Shown here one piece after another: positions 17,387 to 26,106 of a stretch of 60,075 bases of DNA (position 1 is its first letter; every line of letters begins with the position of its first letter). The position numbers and the translations under genes are program-made. The notes under the pieces were generated by a model. It saw only the letters and a program-made list of their open reading frames with translations. It was not told the origin of the DNA and did no database searches. The stretch is from Paenibacillus anaericanus (lineage in GTDB: Bacteria > Bacillota > Bacilli > Paenibacillales > Paenibacillaceae), in contig NZ_RZNY01000015.1 in NCBI RefSeq assembly GCF_003994475.1, positions 96,231 through 156,305 on the forward strand, given 5' to 3'.

Positions 17387-17854
17387 TTAATGTGTATTAA
17401 TCTCTAATTTCATTTGTATAAATATAACGCCATTTATAGTCTTCTCTTCCTCAATATAGCTGAATCCCATATTTTTATAGAAATCCACTGAATTGGGTGA
17501 AGAGTTTACCGTAATTATTCTGATATCCTGAACCCGCAAGATATTGACTATATACTTAATCAGGGTTGTACCGACACCGTGTCCTCTATAGTCATTATTA
17601 ATAAACAACATAGATATATGATTATTATTTCTTATTTCAATTACTCCAACTAAACTATCATTCATATATGCAGCATAAACCGCATGATCTTTAAATTGCC
17701 TTCCCTTAAAAGCCTTTAAATCTATGTATTTATAAAATTCTTGAACACCTTCAGGAGTATACCAAGGAGATACTTGTGTATCGAACGATTCCTTAATAAG
17801 TTGTATAACTGAATCAATCTCATTGGATGAGAGAGGGTTTATCTTAATATTCAT
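17387..17854 (-). CDS. GNAT family N-acetyltransferase
   Basis: This 155-residue protein has YAAYMNDSLVGVIEIRN, SMLFINNDYRGHGVGTTLIKYIV (acetyl-CoA loop RGHGVG) and IRIITVNSSPNSVDFYKNMGF. The domain is complete. Orphan unit flanked by about 60-75 bases of AT-rich sequence on each side. Confidence 0.92.
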   Translation of the reverse strand: MNIKINPLSSNEIDSVIQLIKESFDTQVSPWYTPEGVQEFYKYIDLKAFKGRQFKDHAVYAAYMNDSLVGVIEIRNNNHISMLFINNDYRGHGVGTTLIKYIVNILRVQDIRIITVNSSPNSVDFYKNMGFSYIEEEKTINGVIFIQMKLEINTH

Positions 17855-17927
17855 GAATTAGCTCTACTCCCCTTCAAATCACTTAAATTTTCAAATATAT
17901 TCTCAAAGAAATTTTATTCTTATATAT

Positions 17928-18293
17928 CTACTCAAATGGATCGTAATGTTTCAAATCAGATTCTATAATACCTTCTTCCAGGCCTTCTTCATTCAATATA
18001 TAACTAAACTGCAATACTTCATTATGTGCAAAATATACATACTCCACATAGGGCTCATCTTTAAAAGTAACGATCGTATAAAATGCTGGCAGCTTAATAC
18101 CCCATACTCCTTTAACGGATTCTATTTCTGCTCTACTATAATTCTGTTCTTCTAATAGATAGTCAGTAACTCTATTTGCATATATATTTTTGTTCATTTG
18201 TACGTAAATAACGGGCGTTACTATTAATAAAGCTACTAGGAGAGCCATTATGATTACTATAATCCTTACTTTCTTGTTCTTTATAATCATCAT
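17928..18293 (-). CDS. DUF3139-family membrane-anchored protein
   Basis: This 121-residue protein has a lysine-rich start, a strong hydrophobic segment (about residues 10-30), then YLLEEQNYSRAEIESVKGVWG and YTIVTFKDEPYVEYVYFA, the pattern of DUF3139 proteins. The role is unknown. It is nine bases downstream of the gene ending at 18303. Confidence 0.78.
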   Translation of the reverse strand: MMIIKNKKVRIIVIIMALLVALLIVTPVIYVQMNKNIYANRVTDYLLEEQNYSRAEIESVKGVWGIKLPAFYTIVTFKDEPYVEYVYFAHNEVLQFSYILNEEGLEEGIIESDLKHYDPFE

Positions 18294-18302
18294 TCCTTTT
18301 AG

Positions 18303-19112
18303 TTACTTCAATTCGATTTTTTCCTCTATCCATTTTTCGATTTTCTTTGTATTATTCTTCTGTTCTACTGAACCATGTTTGGATGCTAAGCTCATAATAT
18401 CCTTATATGAAACTCCCTCAACATTACCCCACTTTTTCCATGGTACTAAATCAAAAAAATAATGCTTATAATATTTTTTGGGATTCATTGAACCGGGGGC
18501 GTAATTATATGTTCCCATGTTAACGGGATCCGTGACAATTTCTTCTGTCTCTGTATTATATACAGCCTCAAACCTACCATCTGCTGAGATAAATTTAACA
18601 TTTAATGCCGCGTTAACTCCCTCATAATTATATCTATGGAATTTTGCACTGAATAACTTCCATTTATGTTCAGAGGTCAAGGTTATCATTTCATCTAAAC
18701 TTGTAGGTGCATCACTATATGAGTTCAATGTGTTTCTAAAATAATGTATTTCCTCTGTAATACTATTTAATTTTCTAATATTTTTATCAAATGTTTCAAA
18801 ATAAAGATTATCGTTTTCATGATTTTTTAAAATACTAGGGTTACTTTCTAAATCCTTCATCATCTTAGTTATTACTGCTTTGGCTGCAACTCTATTTGAA
18901 CCATCAAAAATATACCATTTTTCATTTTCTGATTTTACTCGCTCATATAAGTCATCAAGTTCATAAAAATATGTATTGGATAAAAATTCTACGTTATCTC
19001 CATTTCTACTTTCAAACAATTCTTGATTCCGTATTGTCCTGTATCCATTGATACAAATTAAAAGCAAAATGATTACTATACCTGTATAAATAGCTACTTT
19101 TTTTTAAATCAT
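18303..19112 (-). pseudogene. membrane-anchored protein with stop at codon 3
   Basis: The best start by context is the ATG at 19112 after GAGGGAAAT, but it reads ATG-ATT-TAA. A single T to A change would give MIKKKVAIYTGIVIILLL, a proper signal anchor in frame with the long downstream frame. As it stands, translation can begin only at TTG 19067, which removes half the anchor. The rest is about 240 residues with no family recognised. It is either a recently inactivated gene, a sequencing error in the A-run, or a gene using the weak TTG. Confidence 0.6.
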
Positions 19113-19140
19113 ATTTCCCTCGTCTCTTGTCATTAAATTT

Positions 19141-19929
19141 CTAGAAGGTAAGGGTGTTTAGAAATAATTTCACAGCTTGATAAAGACCTATAGGATCATC
19201 GTCACGTATCGTATGTCCACTTTCAGGAAACTCAATCAATTCGGTGTTCGGTCTTCGTGTTGCCATTTCTCTAGCATGCTCTGTAGTCATTACCCATGTT
19301 TTATGACCATGTAGTAGCAGAGCTGGACATTTAGAGGATAACCAATCATCCCAGTGATCTCCATTAAGTAATTGTTGTGAGAGTACCATATCTTGATACT
19401 TGAATCTTAATGCCCAACCATCCGAATATTCTGTTAAACTCTCAAGAAAATATGTATCATCCTTAAAACCTTTTGCTTTAAGAAAATCCCTAAAGGAACG
19501 TACAGTTGGAAAGCGTTCAGGCCATTCTAATATAAAGGATAAATCATCATTTGCAACAGCACCTATGTCCTCAATAATGATTGCTTTCACTAACTCAGGA
19601 TATTGAGCAGCAATCTGATAAGCATTCACTCCGCCAAGAGAATGTCCATATAAAACAACAGGACCAATGTCTAACTTAGTTATAAGTTGAACCGTATCTT
19701 GAATATAGGAAGATCTACTATAATCTCCGGATGGATCGCTCCAACCATGTCCTTGTTGATCAATCGCTATTACTCTCCATTCAGAACCTAGCGCTTCCGA
19801 CAAGCCACTAAACATAGTATTTCTTCCAAAATGACCGTGAAGAGCTACCAATGGAAATCCAGAACCTGCAAAGTCCAAATAAGATAGAGTTCTTCCGTTA
19901 ATCTCATCAATTTTTCTTGTATACATCAT
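19141..19929 (-). CDS. alpha/beta hydrolase
   Basis: This 262-residue protein has LVALHGHFGRN (oxyanion HG), VIAIDQQGHGWSD, VVLYGHSLGGVNA with the nucleophile Ser near residue 94, LLLHGHKTWVMT and ESGHTIRDDDP with the catalytic His. It is a complete single-domain hydrolase, of unknown substrate. GAGGAG lies six bases before the ATG. Confidence 0.92.
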   Translation of the reverse strand: MMYTRKIDEINGRTLSYLDFAGSGFPLVALHGHFGRNTMFSGLSEALGSEWRVIAIDQQGHGWSDPSGDYSRSSYIQDTVQLITKLDIGPVVLYGHSLGGVNAYQIAAQYPELVKAIIIEDIGAVANDDLSFILEWPERFPTVRSFRDFLKAKGFKDDTYFLESLTEYSDGWALRFKYQDMVLSQQLLNGDHWDDWLSSKCPALLLHGHKTWVMTTEHAREMATRRPNTELIEFPESGHTIRDDDPIGLYQAVKLFLNTLTF

Positions 19930-19968
19930 GATTTCTCCTCTAGTTTAATTCATCCATGATTTGACACA

Positions 19969-20589
19969 CTAAGAACGGTTTCTCAAGGACTTTTTCGCGA
20001 AGTAGACAGCCAAAAAATTAAATTCAATATGTAGCACACATGTTAACAGAATCGAATGTGTTATATCTGCAAGGCCTCCAAATGTAATTCCTCCAACAAA
20101 AGCAAAAACCATAAATCTTGTACTTTGTCGCGATAACTTATAATATTGCAGATGACAAATTGCGAATAATAATGCAGAGATAATCACCGTATATGACACT
20201 GGTAAAAAAATAAATTCAAATATCTGCCCGGTAGCTAAATATTGGTTTAGGTAGGGAAGGATTAACCCCCTAAAAACAATTTCTTCAATAACTGGCCATA
20301 CAATGATAAAATTAATTGTGTTGAATTTACCGACTGGATTATATCCCGAATATCGCGACGCTATACAATTGGCAATAAGAAGAATTAAGAAGACTGGCAT
20401 TACTTTTATTATGTTACTTGGCGAATTAATTATATAATTCCACTTAAAAAAAGGTACTAATATCAAAATGCCAACAGCCCAGAAATATAAACTGTATCTT
20501 ACCAGGTTAGCTGAAAATCTCTTTATAATGACTTCGACTATCTTATATGAAAAAGTCAGTAATAATGACAAACACAAGGCTATGTACAT
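19969..20589 (-). CDS. CPBP family intramembrane metalloprotease
   Basis: This 206-residue polytopic protein has EEIVFRGLILPYL (motif 1, EExxxR), FAICHLQYYKLS (motif 2, with His) and a last helix SILLTCVLHIEFN (motif 3, His and Asn), the CaaX protease/bacteriocin-processing (CPBP/Abi) pattern. Members include bacteriocin self-immunity proteins and prenyl-protein proteases. No bacteriocin gene was found nearby. Confidence 0.88.
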   Translation of the reverse strand: MYIALCLSLLLTFSYKIVEVIIKRFSANLVRYSLYFWAVGILILVPFFKWNYIINSPSNIIKVMPVFLILLIANCIASRYSGYNPVGKFNTINFIIVWPVIEEIVFRGLILPYLNQYLATGQIFEFIFLPVSYTVIISALLFAICHLQYYKLSRQSTRFMVFAFVGGITFGGLADITHSILLTCVLHIEFNFLAVYFAKKSLRNRS

Positions 20590-20685
20590 AGCGCCCCCTA
20601 TATCCCCCCCGAATATGATTGTGATGAGACCCCTTTAGATTATTTATTAATTGATTTGTGGATGGGTTCATCTAAGGTTTCTACG

Positions 20686-21072
20686 CTATGGAAAGAATTT
20701 ATCTTGTTTCATTTCATACTCATTTAATTCAATAATTAATGATTCTTTGAAATAAACTATGCTAGACCCATCCCATTCGTATTCTTTCCCATCATATAAG
20801 CACTTGAATCTCCATTCCACAAAAGCTACATTACGTACTTCATCAAACCCAATTTCTTTGATTTCCCAGTAATCAACCTTATTGTCACTGTCATTCCATT
20901 GAGCAAACCAGATTAATAACTCATTCTTTCCTTCCATGACCGCACCAGTACATTCCCTTATAATAGCTGCATCATGTACAGCCCTACTAAACATTTCAAT
21001 GTCTTTCTTAATCCATGATTCGAAATATTCACTAATTATTATGGATGCTTGATTTCGATTCAAAGTAACCAC
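20686..21072 (-). CDS. SnoaL/NTF2-like protein
   Basis: This protein of about 125 residues reads SIIISEYFESWIKKDIEMFSRAVH, IIRECTGAVMEGKNELLIWF and VAFVEWRFKCLYDGKEYEWDG, matching SnoaL-like domain proteins. GTG at 21072 overlaps the RBS GGGGAG. TTG at 21063 is eight bases downstream of it and may be the true start. No partner gene is evident. Confidence 0.78.
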   Translation of the reverse strand: MVTLNRNQASIIISEYFESWIKKDIEMFSRAVHDAAIIRECTGAVMEGKNELLIWFAQWNDSDNKVDYWEIKEIGFDEVRNVAFVEWRFKCLYDGKEYEWDGSSIVYFKESLIIELNEYEMKQDKFFP

Positions 21073-21167
21073 TCCCCAGAATTAATAGAAATAATCCTTT
21101 CTGCGACCTACCGAAACGCTAGCTTCTAATTTGTGCTAGATGATGCAACATATGATTAATATAATCC

Positions 21168-22088
21168 TCAAATATTTATTTCCTTTATATCTTTAATCTC
21201 AGCATAACCATCATATGTTACTGCATCTCTAATCTCATCAATCTCTAATTGGTATTTGCCTCTAAATGTTTCTTGCTTATAATCCTTACTGGTGTAAGTT
21301 ATTATTAATTCCACAATATCAATATAGTCCACTTCTCCATAATCTACTATGCTCATTTGGACAGAAAAATTGGACCTATTAACTAATAGACTTGTCATTA
21401 AGGCTTTTTGTTTATCTAATACAGTTTCATTCGCTGATATTCTCTTGATTTCAGTTATATCTAAAGTATTTAAGCATTCTTCTAGAGTTTTTGGGTAAGA
21501 TTCAAGGAGTTCATCTACATAGTAACCATCCACTTTGACTGCACCCATACGCTGTTCAATATCTTGCTCAAAATTAGCCCATTCCCTAATATCACTTAAT
21601 ACATAAGAGGACTCTCCAACCTTCTCTACCGAATATATCCAATGAAATTCCTTAACCACTCCATCCTTGCCTGGATAATTAATTTTAATTAACTCAGTAA
21701 CTTCAACATCAAATTTATTAGTATCAATATAATAAGTCCAATATATATCTGAATTTTGGAACTCCTCAGTAATCTCTCTAGTAAATAAGTTACTTACTAG
21801 CTTCTTTTGCGATACAAACAGGTTACTATTGGGAAAAAGATTAGGTTCTACATATGAAAATTCACCTTCATTTATAGCTTTAATTAGATTGATTTCATAT
21901 TCTTTGATTAATTTGCTTATTCCCCCCATAGTATCATCAAGTTTTCTTTCAACAAAAGTTATTTCAGTTTCTATTGGCTTATCGGTTTTGTTAACAACAT
22001 TAGTCTTGTTTTCTTTATAACTAAAGTTCTCATTAGTACAAGCGGTTAGTATGAAAAAAGCTACAATCAAAACAAAAATCTTCTTCAC
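21168..22088 (-). CDS. lipoprotein of unknown function
   Basis: This 306-residue protein has a signal peptide with lipobox LTAC (Cys17), so it is anchored outside the membrane. Two strand-rich regions (about 60-175 and 185-300) with SYVEPNLFPNSNLFVSQKKLVSNL and VVKEFHWIYSVEK resemble the NTF2-like domains of TcaA-type envelope proteins, which I treat as a weak similarity. A repeat arm lies just upstream. Confidence 0.7.
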   Translation of the reverse strand: MKKIFVLIVAFFILTACTNENFSYKENKTNVVNKTDKPIETEITFVERKLDDTMGGISKLIKEYEINLIKAINEGEFSYVEPNLFPNSNLFVSQKKLVSNLFTREITEEFQNSDIYWTYYIDTNKFDVEVTELIKINYPGKDGVVKEFHWIYSVEKVGESSYVLSDIREWANFEQDIEQRMGAVKVDGYYVDELLESYPKTLEECLNTLDITEIKRISANETVLDKQKALMTSLLVNRSNFSVQMSIVDYGEVDYIDIVELIITYTSKDYKQETFRGKYQLEIDEIRDAVTYDGYAEIKDIKEINI

Positions 22089-22113
22089 CCAAGTTCCTCC
22101 GATTTATCTGCGG

Positions 22114-22155
22114 TTTCTGATAACGTTTCTGTATTCACGAATCCGAGTGCTTAGG
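22114..22155. repeat. interspersed repeat, left arm only
   Basis: CTGATAACGTTTCTGTATTCACGA is the best-preserved left arm in the window. The hairpin is missing, and the 50-residue membrane protein gene begins to its right. Confidence 0.75.
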
Positions 22156-22158
22156 TAT

Positions 22159-22311
22159 TTATAATCGTCTAGTTCTTTTTTCATCTAAATATATATCTAG
22201 TGCTTCTATTCCACGAATTAATAACTTAATTAATAAATATAAAGCATATAGACCAAGTAAAATAAATAAACCATAAACGATAACTAGTATAAACGGAAAT
22301 ATTGTAAACAT
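22159..22311 (-). CDS. small membrane protein, 50 residues
   Basis: An ATG at 22311 with AAGGTG seven bases upstream opens a 50-codon frame. It starts MFTIFPFILVIVYGLFILL, continues as one long hydrophobic helix (about residues 4-32) and ends in a charged tail IYLDEKRTRRL. Similar small single-pass proteins of this pattern occur in Bacillus and Paenibacillus without known function. It is bracketed by repeat arms on both sides, so it forms the smallest unit of the array. Confidence 0.65.
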   Translation of the reverse strand: MFTIFPFILVIVYGLFILLGLYALYLLIKLLIRGIEALDIYLDEKRTRRL

Positions 22312-22369
22312 TCCATAACACCTTCTATCGAAGTAAGATTGTATTTTAAAATAATTATTCCGTGGATCT

Positions 22370-22518
22370 CTGGTAACGTTCTGGTATATACGAAGTGACC
22401 CAGCCGTAGATTGTTCTCATCTTAGGCTGGGTCATTTGTTGTCTACACCTATTCCATTATTATACATATGACAATCAAGCGGCGATAGCCCTCAGTAAGA
22501 ATAAGGTTCTTGTGATTA
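22370..22518. repeat. interspersed repeat, full-length copy
   Basis: TAACGTTCTGGTATATACGA (left arm), GACCCAGCC/GGCTGGGTC hairpin, ATTTGTTGTC, TATTCCATTATTATACAT and CAAGCGGCGATAGCCC are present. The right end is diverged. It sits directly after the nagA stop codon. Confidence 0.88.
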
Positions 22519-22526
22519 CTTCTTTT

Positions 22527-23675
22527 CTAACAAAGAAGTTCACCCTCAATCATAGTCCATTGCACTTGATATCTCTCATCCAACAGGATTAAATCCGCAT
22601 CGTATCCTACCTCGATTTTTCCTTTGTGAGATAACCCTAGAATACGCGCCGGCGATGTTGAAGCCATGTGCACAGCATCCGTCATCGAAATTCCGTTAAC
22701 GACTGTCAGGCGTAACGCTTCATTCATCGTTACGGTACTCGATGCTAAGGTGCCATCCGCTAGCCTTGCAACTCCCTCGGATACGGTGACATGGTGACCA
22801 CCAAAAATATAATTACCATCACCCAACCCCATTGCCTGAAGCGCATCCGTAATTAGTACCATGCCTTCCGGCCCTTTGAGACGATGCATCAATCTGATAA
22901 TTGCTGGATGAAGATGGACTTGATCAACAATAGCTTGCAGACTTACATGTGGTTCTTCGAATGCGGCTACGATCAGTCCAGGGTCTCGATGGTGAATCGG
23001 TCTCATGCCGTTAAAACAATGTGTTACATGACTCGCACCAGCTGCAAAAGCCATCTTTGCTTCCTCGTATGTGGCGTCGGAGTGAGCGATGGCAATCACA
23101 ACATCCTGTTCTTTTAGAAAGGAAATGAGCTCCATACCCCCAGGCAATTCTGGAGCTATCGTTACCATTTTAATGAGCGAGCCCGCTTCCTGAAAAATTA
23201 ACTTCATTTCTTCAAGATCGGGATGACGAAGATATTTCTCGTTTTGCATCCCTTTGCGCTTCGGATTCAAATAAGGCCCCTCCAAGTGAATGCCGGCGAT
23301 CCTTGCCCCTTGTTCTCGTCCGATTACAGATTTTACGCTCCGAATCATATTCAAAAGATCTTCCATCGTCGAACTCACGGATGTCGCTAGAAATGAGGTG
23401 CATCCGGTTGCAGCACAAGCGCGTGATACTTCTTGAATACTTGCCTCGGTTCCATCCATCATGTCATAACCATTGGCCCCATGAATATGAACATCAATCA
23501 TCCCTGGTATGAGCCACATCCCTCTGCCATCAATAGGTTCATAATCACCTTCGAATTTCTCATGATCTTGTGTTTCAATTCTCTCCACCTTTCCGTTAAC
23601 GATCCAGACCGTTGCAGAAGGAAGTATTTGATGTGGAAGCAGTACATTTACATGTTGAATTTTTTTGTTATTCAT
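22527..23675 (-). CDS. nagA: N-acetylglucosamine-6-phosphate deacetylase
   Basis: This 382-residue protein carries the NagA amidohydrolase motifs: PGMIDVHIHGANGYD with the metal-site HxH, GIHLEGPYLNPKRKGM with the metal Glu, AHSDATYEEA, THCFNGMRPIHHRDPG, and LITDALQAMG with the catalytic Asp. It converts GlcNAc-6-P to GlcN-6-P and acetate in amino-sugar catabolism. The DeoR-type regulator ends two bases upstream, so the pair is one operon. nagB is not present here. Codon use looks more GC-rich than the array genes around it. Confidence 0.95.
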   Translation of the reverse strand: MNNKKIQHVNVLLPHQILPSATVWIVNGKVERIETQDHEKFEGDYEPIDGRGMWLIPGMIDVHIHGANGYDMMDGTEASIQEVSRACAATGCTSFLATSVSSTMEDLLNMIRSVKSVIGREQGARIAGIHLEGPYLNPKRKGMQNEKYLRHPDLEEMKLIFQEAGSLIKMVTIAPELPGGMELISFLKEQDVVIAIAHSDATYEEAKMAFAAGASHVTHCFNGMRPIHHRDPGLIVAAFEEPHVSLQAIVDQVHLHPAIIRLMHRLKGPEGMVLITDALQAMGLGDGNYIFGGHHVTVSEGVARLADGTLASSTVTMNEALRLTVVNGISMTDAVHMASTSPARILGLSHKGKIEVGYDADLILLDERYQVQWTMIEGELLC

Positions 23676-23677
23676 TA

Positions 23678-24460
23678 CTACTCAACTCCGTCCTGTTGGT
23701 GATTTGTCTGACATTCTATAAGTGTAATATTTTTGTGGTCTAATATTTCTTTCATTTCGGCTGGTATGGATTGATCGGTTACAATAATATCCACGCAATC
23801 AAAGTCTAACTTGAACCTCGATTTCACCGAGAATTTTGTATGATCCACAACAAGAATGACCTGATCTGACCGCCGCGCCATTTCTCTCTTCACCCGGACA
23901 TCTTCTTCATATGGATAATAGAGTCCGTCAGGTTGGATTGCCGTCGCTCCGATGAACGCTTTGTCGGCACGAATTTCACTAATTTTATCGATGACAGAAG
24001 GTCCGTATAATAAGCGATTTTGGGTATGCAGATAGCCGCCGAGCACGTAGATGCTCAGATCTTCTCGCTTGGAGAGAATTCCTACATTATCAATAGAATG
24101 CGTAACCGCTGTTATCTGTTTCGCTTGAATATGTTCCGCAACAAATTGTACGGTCGTAGATACGTCCAAGAATACAGTCTCATGATCTCGAATCAACTTA
24201 GCGCCATGCTCGCCAATATAGTTCTTGCTGGTGGATTCATCAATGAGACGTTCTTGATAGGAAGATAGCTCTTTTTGCAATTCAGGCAAGGCTACCCCTC
24301 CATGCGTCCGAACAACAACTCCTTCTTGAACTAATCTTACAATATCTCTGCGCGCCGTATCTCGCGACACTTGAAAGATCGAGCATATTTCTCCAACACT
24401 CATGGATTTTTGTTGTTTTAAGTAATCAAGTATTTTCAATAATCTGTCTTCTTGAAACAC
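23678..24460 (-). CDS. DeoR family transcriptional regulator
   Basis: This 260-residue protein has an N-terminal DeoR helix-turn-helix (RLLKILDYLKQQKSMSVGEI, VSRDTARRDIVRL) followed by VVRTHGGVAL and a DeoR C-terminal sugar-phosphate sensor with VFLDVSTTVQFVAEH and KAFIGATAI. It is two bases upstream of nagA, so it most likely represses amino-sugar catabolism until a phosphorylated sugar binds. Its own promoter region has four phased TATAAGT repeats. Confidence 0.93.
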   Translation of the reverse strand: MFQEDRLLKILDYLKQQKSMSVGEICSIFQVSRDTARRDIVRLVQEGVVVRTHGGVALPELQKELSSYQERLIDESTSKNYIGEHGAKLIRDHETVFLDVSTTVQFVAEHIQAKQITAVTHSIDNVGILSKREDLSIYVLGGYLHTQNRLLYGPSVIDKISEIRADKAFIGATAIQPDGLYYPYEEDVRVKREMARRSDQVILVVDHTKFSVKSRFKLDFDCVDIIVTDQSIPAEMKEILDHKNITLIECQTNHQQDGVE

Positions 24461-24498
24461 ATCGGATGCACTCCTTTTTTAAGTATTTCGTTTATTAA

Positions 24499-24546
24499 TA
24501 TAAGTATATATAAGTAATATAGAAAAAGATATAAGTATTTATAAGT
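24499..24546 (-). promoter_or_regulatory. four phased TATAAGT repeats, probable DeoR operator
   Basis: TATAAGT occurs at 24499-24505, 24509-24515, 24530-24536 and 24540-24546. Within each pair the spacing is 10 bases, and the pairs are 31 bases apart, so all four face nearly the same side of the helix. They lie 40-90 bases upstream of the regulator start, fitting autoregulation of the deoR-nagA operon. Confidence 0.7.
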
Positions 24547-24679
24547 TTATTATTTTTTCGAACACTCATACACTTCGAATGTAGCGAAAACAAAATAGAC
24601 CAAGCCAAAAGACAAATTTGTCCTTCAATTTGGTCGTAATCACTATCTGAGAATTGTACCCGATTGCTGAAATAAGCAC

Positions 24680-25033
24680 TTATCTCACTATTATGAAGTT
24701 TTCCTCACCGTCACTAATAGGCAGATCAATTATGGTCAGTTTCTTTACAGATGCCCGTTTCAATGACTGCATACAATGGACCAGAAAAGATATTTGCAAC
24801 TCTTCTCCTTGAAACTCTACTTCCACGCTTCCATCTTCTAAATTTTTTACCCATCCCGTTAATTTCATTCTTTCAGCAATACTGTATATTTCTAAGCGGA
24901 ATCCAACTTTTTGCACCCTACCAGAAAAAGAGACCTTTTTTCTAACTATTGGGCTTGGTGAGAATTTTGGGAACTTAATGCGGTTTGCATGCCAAATTAC
25001 ATATTCATTTCTTAATTTCTTGAAAACACTCAT
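24680..25033 (-). CDS. acylphosphatase-domain protein
   Basis: This protein of about 117 residues has VSFSGRVQKVGFRLEIYSIAERMKL followed by GWVKNLEDGSVEVEFQGEE, the acylphosphatase fold with catalytic Arg (GFR) and Asn (VKN). An extra N-terminal 25 residues are unusual for the 90-residue family. Start 25033 follows AAAGGAG and is five bases beyond the upstream stop codon, so it is likely coupled to the Cys-rich gene. Confidence 0.82.
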   Translation of the reverse strand: MSVFKKLRNEYVIWHANRIKFPKFSPSPIVRKKVSFSGRVQKVGFRLEIYSIAERMKLTGWVKNLEDGSVEVEFQGEELQISFLVHCMQSLKRASVKKLTIIDLPISDGEENFIIVR

Positions 25034-25037
25034 TCTT

Positions 25038-25388
25038 TTATGTACTCCTTTTTGTCTCGTATAAGGATCCATAGTTTCCCCACATATTTTTGACATTCAC
25101 ATCATTAATGCTTTCTATTGTTTTATAGATAGGCGTACCTCTAATACAAGCACCAATAAAGAAATACTGCTTACAACTCTTGCACCTTAAATAGTGACGA
25201 ACAGTATAATGAATTTCTTCAGATAAATGTCTTGCCACTTCTTCTAAAGGACAATCTCCAGCATATAACTCAAGTCTTTGTTGCTTTATCATTTCTTTAA
25301 TAAAGGAAATAGTAGGAATATATTTTTGATGTGCATCACTTATTGCTGCTGTAAAAAGTTCTCTTAGAACAAAACAACTCTTACACAC
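25038..25388 (-). CDS. cysteine-rich zinc-ribbon-like protein
   Basis: This 116-residue protein begins with a GTG codon after AGGTGGTG and reads CKSC near its N-terminus and YLRCKSCKQYFFIGACIRG in the middle, pairs suggesting a zinc ribbon. No family is recognised. It is followed immediately by the acylphosphatase-domain gene. Confidence 0.6.
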   Translation of the reverse strand: MCKSCFVLRELFTAAISDAHQKYIPTISFIKEMIKQQRLELYAGDCPLEEVARHLSEEIHYTVRHYLRCKSCKQYFFIGACIRGTPIYKTIESINDVNVKNMWGNYGSLYETKRST

Positions 25389-25426
25389 TATATCACCACC
25401 TACCTATCATCCTTCTCACAAAGCTT

Positions 25427-25765
25427 CTATTTATTTTTCATTGTCCTTGAATATTTCTCTGTTATCTTCCAACTTCTATATTGAATCAATCTAACTATAT
25501 TCACAACTGTTGCGAGAAATAGCCCAAATCCAACTAATAAAAATATTGTTATATCCGAACTATCAGATATAAAATAATTCAACAAATTTATTGTTAACAG
25601 GATTAAGATTATCAATCCGAAGACCACATAGACATATCTTCTAATAGTTGATTTCTTTATTTTACTCAAAAAATGATTATAACAATCTACACAAATTATA
25701 GTTCTTCTCTTACCTAACAATAGTAAGCAATCTTCACAATAATCTTTACTACAAGATCATTGCAT
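25427..25765 (-). pseudogene. zinc-ribbon membrane protein with stop at codon 3
   Basis: The frame from TTG 25720 encodes about 97 residues with two membrane segments (about 28-50 and 56-78). The frame stays open upstream and supplies two more Cys pairs, SKDYCEDC before LGKRRTIICVDC, so the true protein starts earlier. The only start upstream, ATG at 25765, reads ATG-CAA-TGA. The gene is therefore either broken by one base or restarts at a weak TTG lacking its first Cys pair. Confidence 0.55.
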
Positions 25766-25831
25766 GTTCAATTGAAGTCCTGAGAACTGCTGCTCCTGCA
25801 CTCTGACCTATGATATATTGTCATCCGATAC

Positions 25832-25908
25832 CCTTCCATTATTATACATACGGAATTCAAGCGGCGAAAGCCCAGCTGCAACATGAATACGGTGTTAGCT
25901 GAAGTTAC
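25832..25908. repeat. interspersed repeat, tail part
   Basis: TTCCATTATTATACAT, CAAGCGGCGAAAGCCC and CATGAATACGGTGTTAGCTGAAGTTAC match the repeat tail and right end. No hairpin precedes it. The rest of 25766-26106 is AT-rich leader plus the duplicated gene start below; I see nothing else in it. Confidence 0.82.
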
Positions 25909-26030
25909 ACTCTCTTTCAAAGTAAGCGTCAAATCCCCCCCACCTTGTAACAAGATAACCTGTACCATATATAAATAAAATTTATCAAAAAAAATGTGTT
26001 GAAAATAATTTCTAATCAATTTAACCTTTA

Positions 26031-26096
26031 GATAGAGGAGGTAATCATATGAACTAAGAAAGGACGATTGAGCTAGAAAGACAATAAATGATAAAG
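26031..26096 (+). repeat. decayed duplicate of the serine hydrolase gene start
   Basis: AGAGGAGGTAATCATATGAA precedes CTAAGAAAGGACGATTGAGC, and this aligns with the true RBS and first 16 codons at 26093-26155 (AAAGGAG, CATATGAATCAAGAAAAAG, GAGTTGGAAAAG). The first copy reads ATG-AAC-TAA, so it makes no protein. Confidence 0.6.
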
Positions 26097-26106
26097 GAGA
26101 AAACAT

